A stretch of DNA of 64,000 nucleotides. It comes from Sediminibacter sp. Hel_I_10. Lineage in GTDB: Bacteria > Bacteroidota > Bacteroidia > Flavobacteriales > Flavobacteriaceae. The notes below the pieces were generated by a model, which did no database searches, had not been told where the DNA came from, and was given only the letters and a program-made list of their open reading frames with translations. Each line of letters starts with the position of its first letter. Positions within the stretch are counted from its first letter, which is position 1. Below are positions 37,648 through 47,038 of this stretch, in pieces. The DNA lies in contig NZ_JHZX01000001.1 in NCBI RefSeq assembly GCF_000688335.1, positions 3,410,001 to 3,474,000 of the forward strand, written 5' to 3'. The translations under genes and the position numbers were made by a program.

Positions 37648-39393
37648 ATGACTGATCAATCACTTGCCGAAAGACTCAAGTACCAAAGAAAAAGTAAAGG
37701 ACTCTCTCAAGAAGAATTAGCTCTTAAAACAAATGTTACGGTACGTACAATACAGCGTATAGAAAAATCTGAAACCAATCCCCATCTCAATACTATTAAG
37801 CTTTTGGCTGCAGCTCTGGATGTTGAGGTTAGTGATTTGCTTCCGTTATGCAATCCAAAGGAAGAGAATATCAAGAAAAAGTGGTTGTTATTACTTCACG
37901 CCATTCCGCTTTTAGGAATTTTTATTCCTTTGTGTAATGTTTTACTTCCTCTATTTGTATGGATCCATAAAAGAGAGGATAACCCAATCTATGATCATCA
38001 GGGCATTAAGGTCATCAACTTTCAAATTACGGCATTATTACTCGTTCTTCTTTCTTTTGTTAGTTTAATGACTATTGAGAAATGGGGTTTTATAATTTTT
38101 ATAGCAACAGTGCCAATTTGTATTTGTATTGTGATTTTTAATATTATCTATGTCATTAAAAAAGAAAAATGTTTTTATCCGCTATCAATTCCTTTCCTAA
38201 GGTATAAACCTTCATCAGCATTAAAAGGGCTCCTCATACTTATGGGAGTATTCACTTTAAACAGTTGTGCACCAAAGTCTGACAATTTGGTCACACGTAT
38301 TGACGGTAGTACAATTATTAAGGATTCAATATCTCATAAAATAGATCATCTTGTAGAACAGGGGCAAGTACAAGGTTCATCATTGGCTATTTTTAGCAAT
38401 AATCAGCAGGTATATCAACATAGCGTGGGCTATAAAGATGTTCAGAAACAGCTCAAGCTTACAGATTCAACCAATATGTACGGTGCTTCTCTCAGTAAAG
38501 CCGTTTTTAGTATCATCGTGATGAAATTGGTGGAAGATCAAGTCATTGAACTGGATACACCTTTAGAATCCTATCTACCCAAAAAGATACATGAATATGA
38601 GCCACTAACACGGTGGCACGATGATTATTCAGATTTAAAAAACGATACCTTGTATAGTCAAATTACGGCAAGAATGTGTCTGAATCACACATCGGGGTTT
38701 CAAAATTGGAGGTCGCAAGACCAAAAACTACAAGTGTTTACAGCACCTGGTGAAATTTATAATTATAGTGGAGAAGGATTTGTCTATTTACAGGTAGTTT
38801 TAGAGAAATTGACTGGTAAAGGATTGGAACAATTGGCCCGAGAAATTATTTTTGAACCCTTAGGGATGCAAAATTCATCTTACGAGTGGAAAGATAGATT
38901 TGAGAATGATTTTGCTATCAGTTATGCTAAAAATGGTGGAATTTACAATAAAGACAAGGATAATGAGCCAAGAGCAGCGAGCACATTAGAAACAACATTT
39001 GAAGACTATATTAGATTTTTAGGAGCGGTTCTCAATAAGGAAATCATTAGTAAGAAATCTTATCGTCAAATGTTCAGTCCGCAGACCGAAATCAAGCCAT
39101 TATCACAAATTATAGATGATGTACATGCTCAAGCAGATACCTATAAAGATATTGAGTTGGGATATGGTTTAGGCTGGGGATACCTCAAAACGCCTAATGG
39201 CGTAGGTTACTTTAAAGAAGGTAGGGGTTCTGGATTTCATCATTATTCAATTATTTTTCCAGAAAAGGGCTATGGCGTTTTAATTATGAGTAATTCTGAA
39301 AACACCGCATCCATTTATAAAGAGTTATTGGAATATACAACCTCGAACAGTCATATGCCTTGGGAGTGGTTCAGGGAAATTCCGTATAAATAA
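37648..39393 (+). CDS. XRE HTH - membrane - serine hydrolase fusion protein
   Basis: A 581-residue protein with an unusual order. Residues ~1-65 are an XRE helix-turn-helix (RLKYQRKSKGLSQEELALKT, then VTVRTIQRIEKSETNP). Three to four membrane helices follow (~75-180), as in the Tic20-like/DUF4870 segments often found after such HTHs. A further hydrophobic segment ends in a Cys (GVFTLNSCAPKSDN), and then comes a ~370-residue class C beta-lactamase/DD-peptidase-type serine hydrolase with SLSK (Ser281, Lys284), YNYSGEGF in the Y-x-N place and GRGSGFHH in the K-T-G place. The HTH would be cytoplasmic and the hydrolase periplasmic. This recalls BlaR-type transducers in principle, but the role is unknown. 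Confidence 0.82.
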   Translation: MTDQSLAERLKYQRKSKGLSQEELALKTNVTVRTIQRIEKSETNPHLNTIKLLAAALDVEVSDLLPLCNPKEENIKKKWLLLLHAIPLLGIFIPLCNVLLPLFVWIHKREDNPIYDHQGIKVINFQITALLLVLLSFVSLMTIEKWGFIIFIATVPICICIVIFNIIYVIKKEKCFYPLSIPFLRYKPSSALKGLLILMGVFTLNSCAPKSDNLVTRIDGSTIIKDSISHKIDHLVEQGQVQGSSLAIFSNNQQVYQHSVGYKDVQKQLKLTDSTNMYGASLSKAVFSIIVMKLVEDQVIELDTPLESYLPKKIHEYEPLTRWHDDYSDLKNDTLYSQITARMCLNHTSGFQNWRSQDQKLQVFTAPGEIYNYSGEGFVYLQVVLEKLTGKGLEQLAREIIFEPLGMQNSSYEWKDRFENDFAISYAKNGGIYNKDKDNEPRAASTLETTFEDYIRFLGAVLNKEIISKKSYRQMFSPQTEIKPLSQIIDDVHAQADTYKDIELGYGLGWGYLKTPNGVGYFKEGRGSGFHHYSIIFPEKGYGVLIMSNSENTASIYKELLEYTTSNSHMPWEWFREIPYK

Positions 39394-39519
39394 AATTTCA
39401 AAATCAACGGAGTTCTAAAATGAGTAGTCTAGACGGTACTTGGATTTCTGCTGATTTTTTTGATGACAGGATCACTTGATAAAAGCTATAGAAACACATT
39501 TAACAACAATTTGAACAAT

Positions 39520-39987
39520 ATGAATTCATCAAAAAGAGAGCCCTTATCCGAAACTGAATTGGCCTATATCAATTCGATCACAACACAATATTTAAGTCTC
39601 AATACCTTTCATTTTGGCAAACCACCGAGAAAGGTCATGCAATATGACAAAAGGCCCAATATGTATGGGGGTGACGGTGCGGTGTATCTGTTGCAAATGT
39701 TTTCGAGCGAGGAGTTGGTGAATAATAGAATTGGCGCCTATATGATACTGCCAACATCTCAAGATTCGGTTGGTTTTCATACGCACGGACCAAGAAAAGA
39801 ACAAGAATTATATGTGGTTATGGAGGGTCATGGTGAATACCTAGAAAAAGCACATGAGGAGGCCACCGAAAAATCGTTCAGCATACAAAAAGGAAACATA
39901 ACAACCGTAAGAGGTCAGGGCTTTCATGCCATAAAAAATATTGGAAATACACCCTTGATCATTTTTGTCATCACAACGAATGAATGA
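39520..39987 (+). CDS. Cupin-domain protein
   Basis: A 155-residue cytosolic protein. The cupin motif 1 region is DSVGFHTHGPRKEQELYVVM, then EGHGEY, and motif 2 is GQGFHAIKNIGNTPLIIFVI. The metal-binding His and Glu positions are present. Such proteins are sugar- or small-molecule-binding or isomerase/dioxygenase-like; no substrate can be named. The frame is open up to an ATG at 39463; 39520 is preferred because the upstream codons look unrelated to the family. It follows the XRE-hydrolase gene by 126 bases. Confidence 0.72.
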   Translation: MNSSKREPLSETELAYINSITTQYLSLNTFHFGKPPRKVMQYDKRPNMYGGDGAVYLLQMFSSEELVNNRIGAYMILPTSQDSVGFHTHGPRKEQELYVVMEGHGEYLEKAHEEATEKSFSIQKGNITTVRGQGFHAIKNIGNTPLIIFVITTNE

Positions 39988-40053
39988 TGATAATCTAAAA
40001 CCAAGACTTTAAAATTGAATCCAACTGTAAAGCATTGATATGAAATCCATTTC

Positions 40054-41025
40054 TTATTCCAGCATTTGGCGTTTTTGATATTTTGAGGCAATGGCACTAA
40101 TGATCATAATCTGAGACGCATGAAAAAGCATCAAGGGGAGTAAAATTAACCCCAAAGCCGCCATATTGCCAAACAGTATTTTTGAAAATACGGTTCCATG
40201 AACCAATGATTTTTTAGTACCACAAAATTGAGCAGTGATTCGATCTTCTATACTGAAGCCTAACAGCTTTGAAAAAAAGCCTGTGGTAACAAACACCATC
40301 AAAAACAAAGCTAATACACCTCCAAATAAAGCTAGCAAATCTAAAACCGAAACCGAACTGAACAGCCGTTCTGAAAAAGATTCTGCAAAACTCTTATAGA
40401 TAATGAGCAAGATGATGCTTTTGTCAAACAAGGTCAATTTACTGCTATGTCGCTGCACAAAATCACCTAGAAAGCGCTGCATGAGCATGCCCACCACAAC
40501 CGGTAAAATAATTTGCACGATAAGTTTGGTGTAAATCGCTGTAAAATCAAAATCAGTTTGAGCGTCATGAACAAACAGTCCCATCCAAAGTGGAGTAAGC
40601 ACAATACCGATAATCCCTGAGATACTGGCATTGAAAATAGCAGCCGGAATGTTCCCTTTGGCGATAGATACCATCACCACAGAGGAGCTTACGGTAGAGG
40701 GGAGGGCTGCCAAAAAGAAAAATGCCAACCAGATGGTTTCTTGCGCCTCGTCTTCAATTAGAGGTCTAAATATCAGTACTAATAAGGGAAAGAGAAGGAA
40801 GGTAGACGTCTGTATTAGCAAGTGTAATTTCCAGTTTGAAAGTCCGGCTTTCAATTTTGACGGACTCAATTTCACCCCGTAAAAGAAGAAGATCAAGGAA
40901 ATTCCTATCGCACTAATGGTGTTGATAGGAACCGCACTATCGGCTGTACCCCATTGTGGGAACACATAGGCAATAATGATCACCATTATAATCGCCATTA
41001 TAAATTTATCAAACTTTATGTGCAT
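40054..41025 (-). CDS. Bile acid:sodium symporter-like (BASS/SBF-like) transporter
   Basis: A 323-residue protein with 9-10 helices. It fits the SBF-like family (YfeH type): MHIKFDKFIMAIIMVIIIAY N-terminus, LPSTVSSSVVMVSIAKGNIP, IFNASISGIIGIVLTPLWMG and AQFCGTKKSLVHGTV, the last being the conserved discontinuous-helix region. These sodium-coupled carriers transport organic anions; the substrate is unknown. Normal length. Confidence 0.88.
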   Translation of the reverse strand: MHIKFDKFIMAIIMVIIIAYVFPQWGTADSAVPINTISAIGISLIFFFYGVKLSPSKLKAGLSNWKLHLLIQTSTFLLFPLLVLIFRPLIEDEAQETIWLAFFFLAALPSTVSSSVVMVSIAKGNIPAAIFNASISGIIGIVLTPLWMGLFVHDAQTDFDFTAIYTKLIVQIILPVVVGMLMQRFLGDFVQRHSSKLTLFDKSIILLIIYKSFAESFSERLFSSVSVLDLLALFGGVLALFLMVFVTTGFFSKLLGFSIEDRITAQFCGTKKSLVHGTVFSKILFGNMAALGLILLPLMLFHASQIMIISAIASKYQKRQMLE

Positions 41026-41902
41026 ACTTTTTTCTATAAGCTAAATAAAAGCGCTGTGGTAAAACCGCAAAAGATGAGATCATACAAATCAGTAATCTTC
41101 ACACGATCATATGAGCAACAGGATCTCATCCCGGGCAAATGTAAATAATTCCCATAGTTCAATTGAGATGAGATAAGAAAATAGACGATCCCATTATGGT
41201 ATTAGCCTATAAAAAAGGTGAAAATATTAAAAATGCAATTCCTGTAGATATAATTGAACTTCAAAATAAATCTATGGATTCATATGTCGTTCTTATTAGA
41301 GGCAATTATAATATCATTGTTACGAATAGAAAAGACCAATCATTCAAATATGAGATAGAGGTCAAATAATTATGGCCTATATTGATTATCGCAAATCGTG
41401 GCTATTAAAGAAAAGCCGGTTGTCAAACGCATCTCAAGAAAAGAAATACGTCTAAACACATCAATGTCTTACTTAAGTATTTGATAGACAATAGTCTGAT
41501 CAAGCCACATTAGCCATTGCCAATATTTGTGTAAACCGTTTTTATTATCCTTAGCAATGTAAATACTTAATGATTTAACAACGCTAGCCCAGCGCGCTCC
41601 ATTGCTCATCCCTCAAGCACTCGTGAAAGGCCTGAGCTATACTTGGCATTATATTCATAAAATTCAGTATAAATTTTATAACTTATACACGTCGCTCAAA
41701 AATCATCCTATAATTTTTTTGAGTCTGAGATGTTACGGTCGACAAGGACCTAACTGAAAGAGAAAAAACACATTTACTAGTTGCCAAATATTGAGGATGA
41801 TGAATTGCGCAAATACGTAGTTGCCAACATATGAACATCAACCAAAAGCTGTCAGTATCAGTAGAAAGTGGTTTGATTTTTGATTGAATTTTTTAAAAGA
41901 AA
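41026..41902. other. Gene-poor stretch with small open frames
   Basis: 877 bases between the BASS transporter and a serine hydrolase. The only plausible coding piece is a 57-codon frame at 41196-41369. A second frame of 27 codons follows directly. The stretch looks like decayed coding DNA, with no repeat or RNA gene recognised. Confidence 0.45.
41196..41369 (+). CDS. Small hypothetical protein or gene remnant
   Basis: A 57-codon frame starting MVLAYKKGENIKNAIPVDII and ending KDQSFKYEIEVK. It has a strand-rich composition like the end of a secreted beta-domain but no signal peptide. No promoter was seen. It may be the remaining end of a larger gene; no function is proposed. Confidence 0.25.
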   Translation: MVLAYKKGENIKNAIPVDIIELQNKSMDSYVVLIRGNYNIIVTNRKDQSFKYEIEVK

Positions 41903-43033
41903 ATGAAATATTTTTTAGGTATTGCCATTATCGTTATTTCAGCTTTTTCCAGTAGTAAATGCTGGGCTCAAGAGGAGCATTCTGAAGAAAATATTTTAAA
42001 AGCGATTCAGAAAAATGGTCGCAATTTTCTGAAAAACAAAAATCGCACCTCGGTATCTATCGGAATTTATAAAGATGGCCAAATGTACACCCAACACTTT
42101 GGGGAAATTGAAAAAGGCAAATCCAATCCACCAACTGACGAGACGATTTACGAAATAGGTTCCGTTACTAAAACAATGACAGGGTATTTGGTGGCTAGAG
42201 CTGTGCTGGAAGAAAAGTTAAAATTGGATGACGACATCAATACGTTTCTTCCAGGTGATTATTCAAATTTAAATTACATGGGCAAACCCATTACCATAAA
42301 GCATTTGCTCACACATACAAGTGGATTGCCAATGTTTCTGCCTATGAAAATGAACGGTGTGTTTGAAAAACTTAATGAAAACGTACCTAATGCCTATCTT
42401 GAATTGGAACAATCATACGACAAGCAAAAATTTCTAAGAGATTTGAAGACGGTGTCTATAACAGAAGCGCCAGGAGTAAACTATTCTTATTCCAACGCAG
42501 GAGCAGAGTTGATTGGATTTATTTTGGAAACAGTCTACCAAAAAACTATTGATCAATTATTTAAAGAAAGTTTTCTAACAGATTACAGAATGGTCGATAC
42601 AGCCATTGAATTAAACAAAGCACAAAATGCAAAACTTGTCCGTGGCTATTGGATGGATAACACATCGTTTTCACCCAATCAGCTCAATAGGCTTTGGGCA
42701 ACGGGAAGTGGCGCAAAGATGACAATCATCGATATGATGCATTATATCGATTTGCAATTGAATAGCAAAAACCCCATAATCTCTGAATCTCATAAGGTCT
42801 TATTCGAACAAGGGAAAACCTTAAAATTAGGATATTTCTGGAGAATTTGGAATGATAAATTCGGGACATCCTACAATCACCACGGCGGTACAATTGGAAC
42901 TCAAAATTGGTTGTTTATTTTTCCAAAGTATAATTTAGGAATATCCATTATCACAAACCATAGTGGGCCTAAAACTCCGAATGAATTAAGTAAAACGGCA
43001 AAGAAACTACTCAAAGATATCATTGAAAACTAA
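41903..43033 (+). CDS. Secreted serine hydrolase of the class C beta-lactamase/DD-peptidase family
   Basis: A 376-residue protein with a signal peptide (AFSSSKCWAQ). The three catalytic motifs are clear: GSVTKTM (Ser87, Lys90), YSYSNAG as Y-x-N, and HHGGTIG as the H-x-G motif. Length and order match beta-lactamase family proteins that act on peptidoglycan peptides, D-amino acid peptides or small esters. No PBP-specific features allow a precise role. A strong terminator follows ~250 bases downstream. Confidence 0.88.
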   Translation: MKYFLGIAIIVISAFSSSKCWAQEEHSEENILKAIQKNGRNFLKNKNRTSVSIGIYKDGQMYTQHFGEIEKGKSNPPTDETIYEIGSVTKTMTGYLVARAVLEEKLKLDDDINTFLPGDYSNLNYMGKPITIKHLLTHTSGLPMFLPMKMNGVFEKLNENVPNAYLELEQSYDKQKFLRDLKTVSITEAPGVNYSYSNAGAELIGFILETVYQKTIDQLFKESFLTDYRMVDTAIELNKAQNAKLVRGYWMDNTSFSPNQLNRLWATGSGAKMTIIDMMHYIDLQLNSKNPIISESHKVLFEQGKTLKLGYFWRIWNDKFGTSYNHHGGTIGTQNWLFIFPKYNLGISIITNHSGPKTPNELSKTAKKLLKDIIEN

Positions 43034-43335
43034 ATGGGCTGGGCGATATCGTTTCTCATTAGCCGAGACATCACCTAGCAAAATTACTCGGTTTGCTTAT
43101 TGCAGATAAATCCTTCAGATTTTATTTTGGTTCGTTTGTCCTCACGAATAGCGTTGATGACATTACAACTATTTATGAAGAGTTAGATGTGTTTCAGGAT
43201 GGGCAACCGTTGATGAAAACCTAGATTTTTGTAGAAATCACTGGATCTAAACAATCTAGAATCTTGGAAAAAATGAGATCATAAAAAAGCCTCGAATGAT
43301 CGAGGCTTTTCTTTTTCATAACAAATTATTCCCAA
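43034..43335. other. Intergenic stretch with possible gene remnant and terminator
   Basis: About 300 bases between convergent genes. A frame around 43090-43222 (LLIADKSFRFYFGSF...) lacks a start and looks like a decayed fragment. The terminator at 43285-43315 is the only firm element. Confidence 0.4.
43285..43315. terminator. Bidirectional terminator between serine hydrolase and fasciclin genes
   Basis: AAAAGCCTCG (43285-43294) pairs perfectly with CGAGGCTTTT (43301-43310), loop AATGAT, with A and T runs on the two sides. Confidence 0.85.
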
Positions 43336-43848
43336 TTACTTAGGCATTACTACAGTGTCTATCACATGAATTACACCGTTGCTACCTTTTACATCTGTAG
43401 CTATAATTTCACTGTAATTTCCTTTGGCGTCTTTTAACCAAATCTTTTCATCCTTTTGCACTACGGTTAGAACTTCGCCATTTAATGCTTTTAATTCTAC
43501 TATGCCGTTTCCTTTCTTTAAACCAGCTACAACGTCGGTTGCAGTGATATTACCAGATATAACGTGATATGTTAATATATTGGCCAATGCTTTCTGGTTT
43601 TTCTCTTCTAGCAGAGTGCTCAATGTTTTCGAATCAATTTTTTCGAAAGCTTTGTTTGTTGGAGCAAAAACCGTGAACGGACCCTCGGCTTGTAAAGCAC
43701 CAACTAAATCTGCCGCTTTTAAAGCAGTGACTAAGGTTGAAAAATCTTCGTTTCCAACGGCTACATCTACTATTGTTTCTTGAGCAGTGGCATTTTGTGA
43801 TAAGGTGAGGCTCATACTAATGGTTAAAATAAGTACTAACTTTTTCAT
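43336..43848 (-). CDS. Secreted fasciclin (FAS1) domain protein
   Basis: A 170-residue protein with a signal peptide (LTLSQNATAQ) and a single FAS1 domain. H1 motif: GPFTVFAPTNKAFEKI; the YH motif is LTYHVISGNI; H2: SNGVIHVIDTVVMPK. FAS1 domains mediate adhesion or matrix binding, and single-domain forms are common in marine Bacteroidota. It lies outside the cytoplasm; the partner is unknown. Confidence 0.92.
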   Translation of the reverse strand: MKKLVLILTISMSLTLSQNATAQETIVDVAVGNEDFSTLVTALKAADLVGALQAEGPFTVFAPTNKAFEKIDSKTLSTLLEEKNQKALANILTYHVISGNITATDVVAGLKKGNGIVELKALNGEVLTVVQKDEKIWLKDAKGNYSEIIATDVKGSNGVIHVIDTVVMPK

Positions 43849-44219
43849 AATTTTTGTTTTTAGTGGTTTGTATAGGTTTAAAGATAAGGCTCATTTCGCT
43901 TTGTTTAACTTATTTAACTTTTTATTAAACAAATTGTATTTCAATACAATGAGACTTTATCTCTTAAAAACAAAATAAAGTATATCTATAGCTCCCCAGA
44001 AAGAATAAAATTTGAAACAGATAAACAAGAATTTATAAACGTGCAACATCGCGCCTTATTCACTTGTTCGTTAGGTATTGGTTTTGCTCGGTCTTTTTGT
44101 AGTTGTAAAATCCTTAAGATTAGCCATTGGTTTGTTTTTTTTTACTAAATTAGTTGCTAGCCAAACCAACCTACTGCATACAATTGTGTTGGGAACAACA
44201 CTTAAAAAATTACAAGTAA

Positions 44220-44706
44220 TGAGAAACACTCGATATGCATTGATCCTTTTTATCAATTTATTATGTTTACGGCCTGTTCAAAAGATGATGAGACCGAACG
44301 CTGTCCGCTAACTGAAATCATTTCTATGGAAATCAATGGAGAAGTAAAGGAATTTGACGTTAATGGAAGAGGAATTGACTTAGATAGCGACGGCTCTGGT
44401 CATACCTTAAGTTTATGGCTATATACAGCAGATACGCAAACACAGGAGGATTCATATGCTATAATTATAAAACTTCCATACAAAAAAACAGGAACAAACA
44501 TTATTGAAATGTTTAATTATTTACATTTTCAAGATGGAAGCTATCAAGATATTGATTTTGTTCAAGAAGCATTTCAAAATACTGTTACGGTTAACACAAA
44601 TTCCTGTTTTAGTGCGACATTTTCTGGACATACCGTAGTGGATGGAAATGAAATTATCATAACAGAGGGAATGATTAATTACGTTTATGACGAAGCATTT
44701 GATTAG
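44220..44706 (+). pseudogene. Lipoprotein gene with a frameshift inside the signal peptide
   Basis: The signal peptide MRNTRYALILFINLL is read from ATG 44220, but that frame runs on into an unrelated sequence and stops at 44311. The lipobox FTAC and the mature protein (SKDDETERCPLTEIISMEIN...) are in the next frame, entered near 44240-44263. The mature part is ~140 residues of small beta-domain lipoprotein. A single-base indel would restore one gene. Starting instead at ATG 44263 leaves no signal peptide. Either the gene is broken or the sequence has an error there. Confidence 0.65.
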
Positions 44707-44800
44707 TCAAAACTATTGCTAAATTGCTTTTGAAATTGATAAGATTTTGATACTCAGAAAACGAAACTCAAACCTCTGGATGCAGCAATCAGGACCACAT

Positions 44801-44840
44801 ATAAGCATTGCGCCTGCCAAGAGGCAGGCGCAATGCTTAT
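44801..44840. terminator. 18-bp perfect hairpin between convergent genes
   Basis: ATAAGCATTGCGCCTGCC (44801-44818) and its exact reverse complement (44823-44840) flank the loop AAGA. It probably terminates both genes, although the T-tract is short. Confidence 0.7.
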
Positions 44841-44875
44841 AGATCTTTAAAATTAAAGACATTCAGACGCTGGGC

Positions 44876-45625
44876 TTACTCGATAACTATCCTTTTCGAG
44901 ATAGTTCCAATCTCAGATGAAATTTTCACCAGGTACAAGCCCTTAGCAAGTTCTGATGCATTGACTTCTGTTTCTGCATGAGCTACTAATACCAATTTTC
45001 CTGTAACGTCATAAATTGATACATTTTTTATAACTAGGTCTTGTGGCGCGCTTACTTTGAAAATGCCATGACTTGGATTTGGCACAATACGAAACTGTTG
45101 TTCTAATTCAAAAGTATGGGCACTTAGTTGAGGAGCATCGAATAGCTGAACTTCTGCTACTTGAATCATACTAGCCGTATTATTGCATTCTTGAATAAAA
45201 TTAATTCTGTAATAGGAATAAGGATTTGTATTGTCAAAATCAAAAGTTCTAGTAAAGAATCGGTCTTCTATACAAGGAATATCAATCGTGGCAATACTGG
45301 TGAAATTAGTACCATCTATAGAACCGGCAATTTCAACTGAAGTTGGGTCTCTTGTGGGTTCGTCATTAGCCGTTGTAATATCTATAGATTGGGCTAACTC
45401 TGATGTCCCTCCCAAGTCTACAATAAAACCAGCACCATCATCTTCATCAAAATCTAAAAATTTTGTGGTAATGTTTCCGTCAATAATTTTATCAATCCCT
45501 TCTGATGACGGCGAATTAATTGTTAAATATCCAGTTACGGTCATAGACGGATCAAAAATAGGGGCTTGTGAAAAAGCATTTCCAAATAGAAATAAGGTAA
45601 GAACTGTAAAAGTAATTTTTCTCAT
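44876..45625 (-). CDS. Secreted discoidin-like protein with T9SS sorting domain
   Basis: A 249-residue protein. Signal peptide (LFLFGNAFSQ), then a galactose-binding/F5-8 type C-like domain (residues ~30-165: SSEGIDKIIDGNITTKFLDF, DLGGTSELAQSIDI, YSYYRINFIQE), then a linker and a type A C-terminal sorting domain (FRIVPNPSHGIFKVSA, then GLYLVKISSEIGTISKRIVI). It is exported through the Sec and T9SS routes to the surface or medium and probably binds carbohydrate. The ligand is unknown. Confidence 0.88.
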   Translation of the reverse strand: MRKITFTVLTLFLFGNAFSQAPIFDPSMTVTGYLTINSPSSEGIDKIIDGNITTKFLDFDEDDGAGFIVDLGGTSELAQSIDITTANDEPTRDPTSVEIAGSIDGTNFTSIATIDIPCIEDRFFTRTFDFDNTNPYSYYRINFIQECNNTASMIQVAEVQLFDAPQLSAHTFELEQQFRIVPNPSHGIFKVSAPQDLVIKNVSIYDVTGKLVLVAHAETEVNASELAKGLYLVKISSEIGTISKRIVIE

Positions 45626-46162
45626 GGTTTTTGTGGTTTTAGTGAGTATTTAGCTCTAAATATAAATAAAATGGTCACTAGATGTCAATCAAAACCCAAA
45701 ATCATTTACAATAATGGAATAATCATAATTTCAATCATCTCATGTCTTAAAAATCACAAAGGATATCATAAATACGAGCGTCTAGGTATTACTTACGGTA
45801 ATGCAATCCAACTCAATATGAGTTTTAAAATAATGAACCTTAAAGATGATTCATTTGGGGATATAACGCGTTGGAAAAAAAGTAAAAACGAAACATCATG
45901 ATACATCTCATTTTGGTCAGTCTTAAAAGGAATTTAAGGCTGTCGGAATTTTAAAATGAAATCTATTCGGAATTACAGTATATAATGAATCCAAGACTTT
46001 TAATGGTATTATTGAATAAAACCCAGTTTAAAACGCCGTGTAGCATTAATTATGTGTTTTCAGTTTAAATCAGTTAACCATCCCAAATTGAAAAGACACA
46101 ATTACCTTTAGTACAACACACAATGAAGCGGCACTCACATTACAAAAAAAGACGAAAACCAC
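45626..46162. other. Intergenic stretch without a supported gene
   Basis: 537 bases between two minus-strand genes. A short + strand frame exists at 45671-45901, but its composition is not protein-like. The promoter of the T9SS gene must lie near 45640-45670; no clear consensus was found. Confidence 0.4.
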
Positions 46163-46174
46163 TTAGTTTTCGTC
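46143..46174 (-). terminator. Terminator overlapping the end of the lipoprotein gene
   Basis: On the minus strand, GACGAAAAC (complement of 46166-46174) pairs with GTTTTCGTC (complement of 46151-46159) and runs into TTTTTTT. The stem includes the last codons and flanks the stop of the gene ending at 46163. Confidence 0.75.
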
Positions 46175-46654
46175 TTCAGGTTTCAAGAATTCTGACTGAT
46201 ACTTTTCTAAAAATGCTTGCTGCCTTGCAATCATCTGTTGCCTCATTTTATCAATAGCCATAACATCTGAACCAAAATCACTTCCAAAAAAATCGTCATT
46301 GAAGAAATGTTGGCTAAAAAGGGAATCATTAGAAAAAATAGGGTCAAACCCATCATTTTCAAATCTTGAGAAACTAGTAAAAAATCTTGATTTAAAAGCT
46401 TGCATCAGGCTATCGCGCTCAAACGGTGATAGCTTGTCGTAGTTGCCATCAGAAGACCAAGAATAGATACTGTCATATTTAATTAAATTCCCATTGTCAT
46501 CATAAGTTTTATCTACTTTCCAATTGCCCTTGGGTGTTTCAACTATGTTGTCTTGACTTTCCTTGGTTTTCGAAGGGTTGATGTCATGAGATTGAGGGTT
46601 GCAACTCACACCCAACAACCCAATTATAACTAATAAAAATGGTGTTCTCATCAC
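46163..46654 (-). CDS. Hypothetical lipoprotein
   Basis: A 163-residue exported lipoprotein with lipobox LLGVSCNPQ. The mature part has K-V-D-K-T-Y-D-D-N-G-N-L-I-K-Y-D-S-I-Y-S-W-S (a Rhs-like DNGN segment), a Phe/Asp-rich centre and a helix at the end (MRQQMIARQQAFLEKYQSEF). No known family. It lies downstream of the Hsp20 gene on the same strand but 384 bases away, behind a strong hairpin. Confidence 0.65.
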   Translation of the reverse strand: MMRTPFLLVIIGLLGVSCNPQSHDINPSKTKESQDNIVETPKGNWKVDKTYDDNGNLIKYDSIYSWSSDGNYDKLSPFERDSLMQAFKSRFFTSFSRFENDGFDPIFSNDSLFSQHFFNDDFFGSDFGSDVMAIDKMRQQMIARQQAFLEKYQSEFLKPEDEN

Positions 46655-47038
46655 TTTAGGTTTTAGTTAAACTCACTTGGGAACTCACTTTTTGATCTTT
46701 TTAAAAAGCTGGTGAACAAATCACCGGTTTCTATCGTTTTAATCAACGTATTTTGATACAATACTCGAGATTGTTGTTTGCCATTTTAGTCCAAACACAT
46801 TCCTAATACCTGTCATGATCAATCATGCCAAATATGAAATCTTTCTTTGTAACCTATTTCAAACATGCTTTTTTAGAGCGGCAAGGTTTCCTCTAACTTT
46901 TACCCAATCTCCAGATTTAAACTTTCTTCGCATCCTATTAAAATATAGAGATTAAACAATGTTGTAGTATAAAGGAGACTGATCGCTCAGTCTCCTTTCA
47001 AATAGCTGATATTTCAATCAAAAAAGTAAGTGAATCAA
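46655..47038. other. Intergenic stretch between Hsp20 and lipoprotein genes
   Basis: It holds the hairpin at 46971-46998 and otherwise no supported feature. Confidence 0.4.
46971..46998 (-). terminator. Hairpin terminator after hsp20
   Basis: AAAGGAGACTGA (46971-46982) pairs perfectly with TCAGTCTCCTTT (46987-46998), loop TCGC, about 40 bases after the Hsp20 stop codon on the minus strand. Confidence 0.7.

Noticed and set aside
44071-44256. Overlapping frames on both strands before the frameshifted lipoprotein
   Set aside because: They overlap each other in antisense and only the short signal-peptide part (from 44220) makes biological sense.
45671-45901. 76-codon frame on the + strand
   Set aside because: No signal peptide, domain or promoter; biased, low-complexity composition in an intergenic region.
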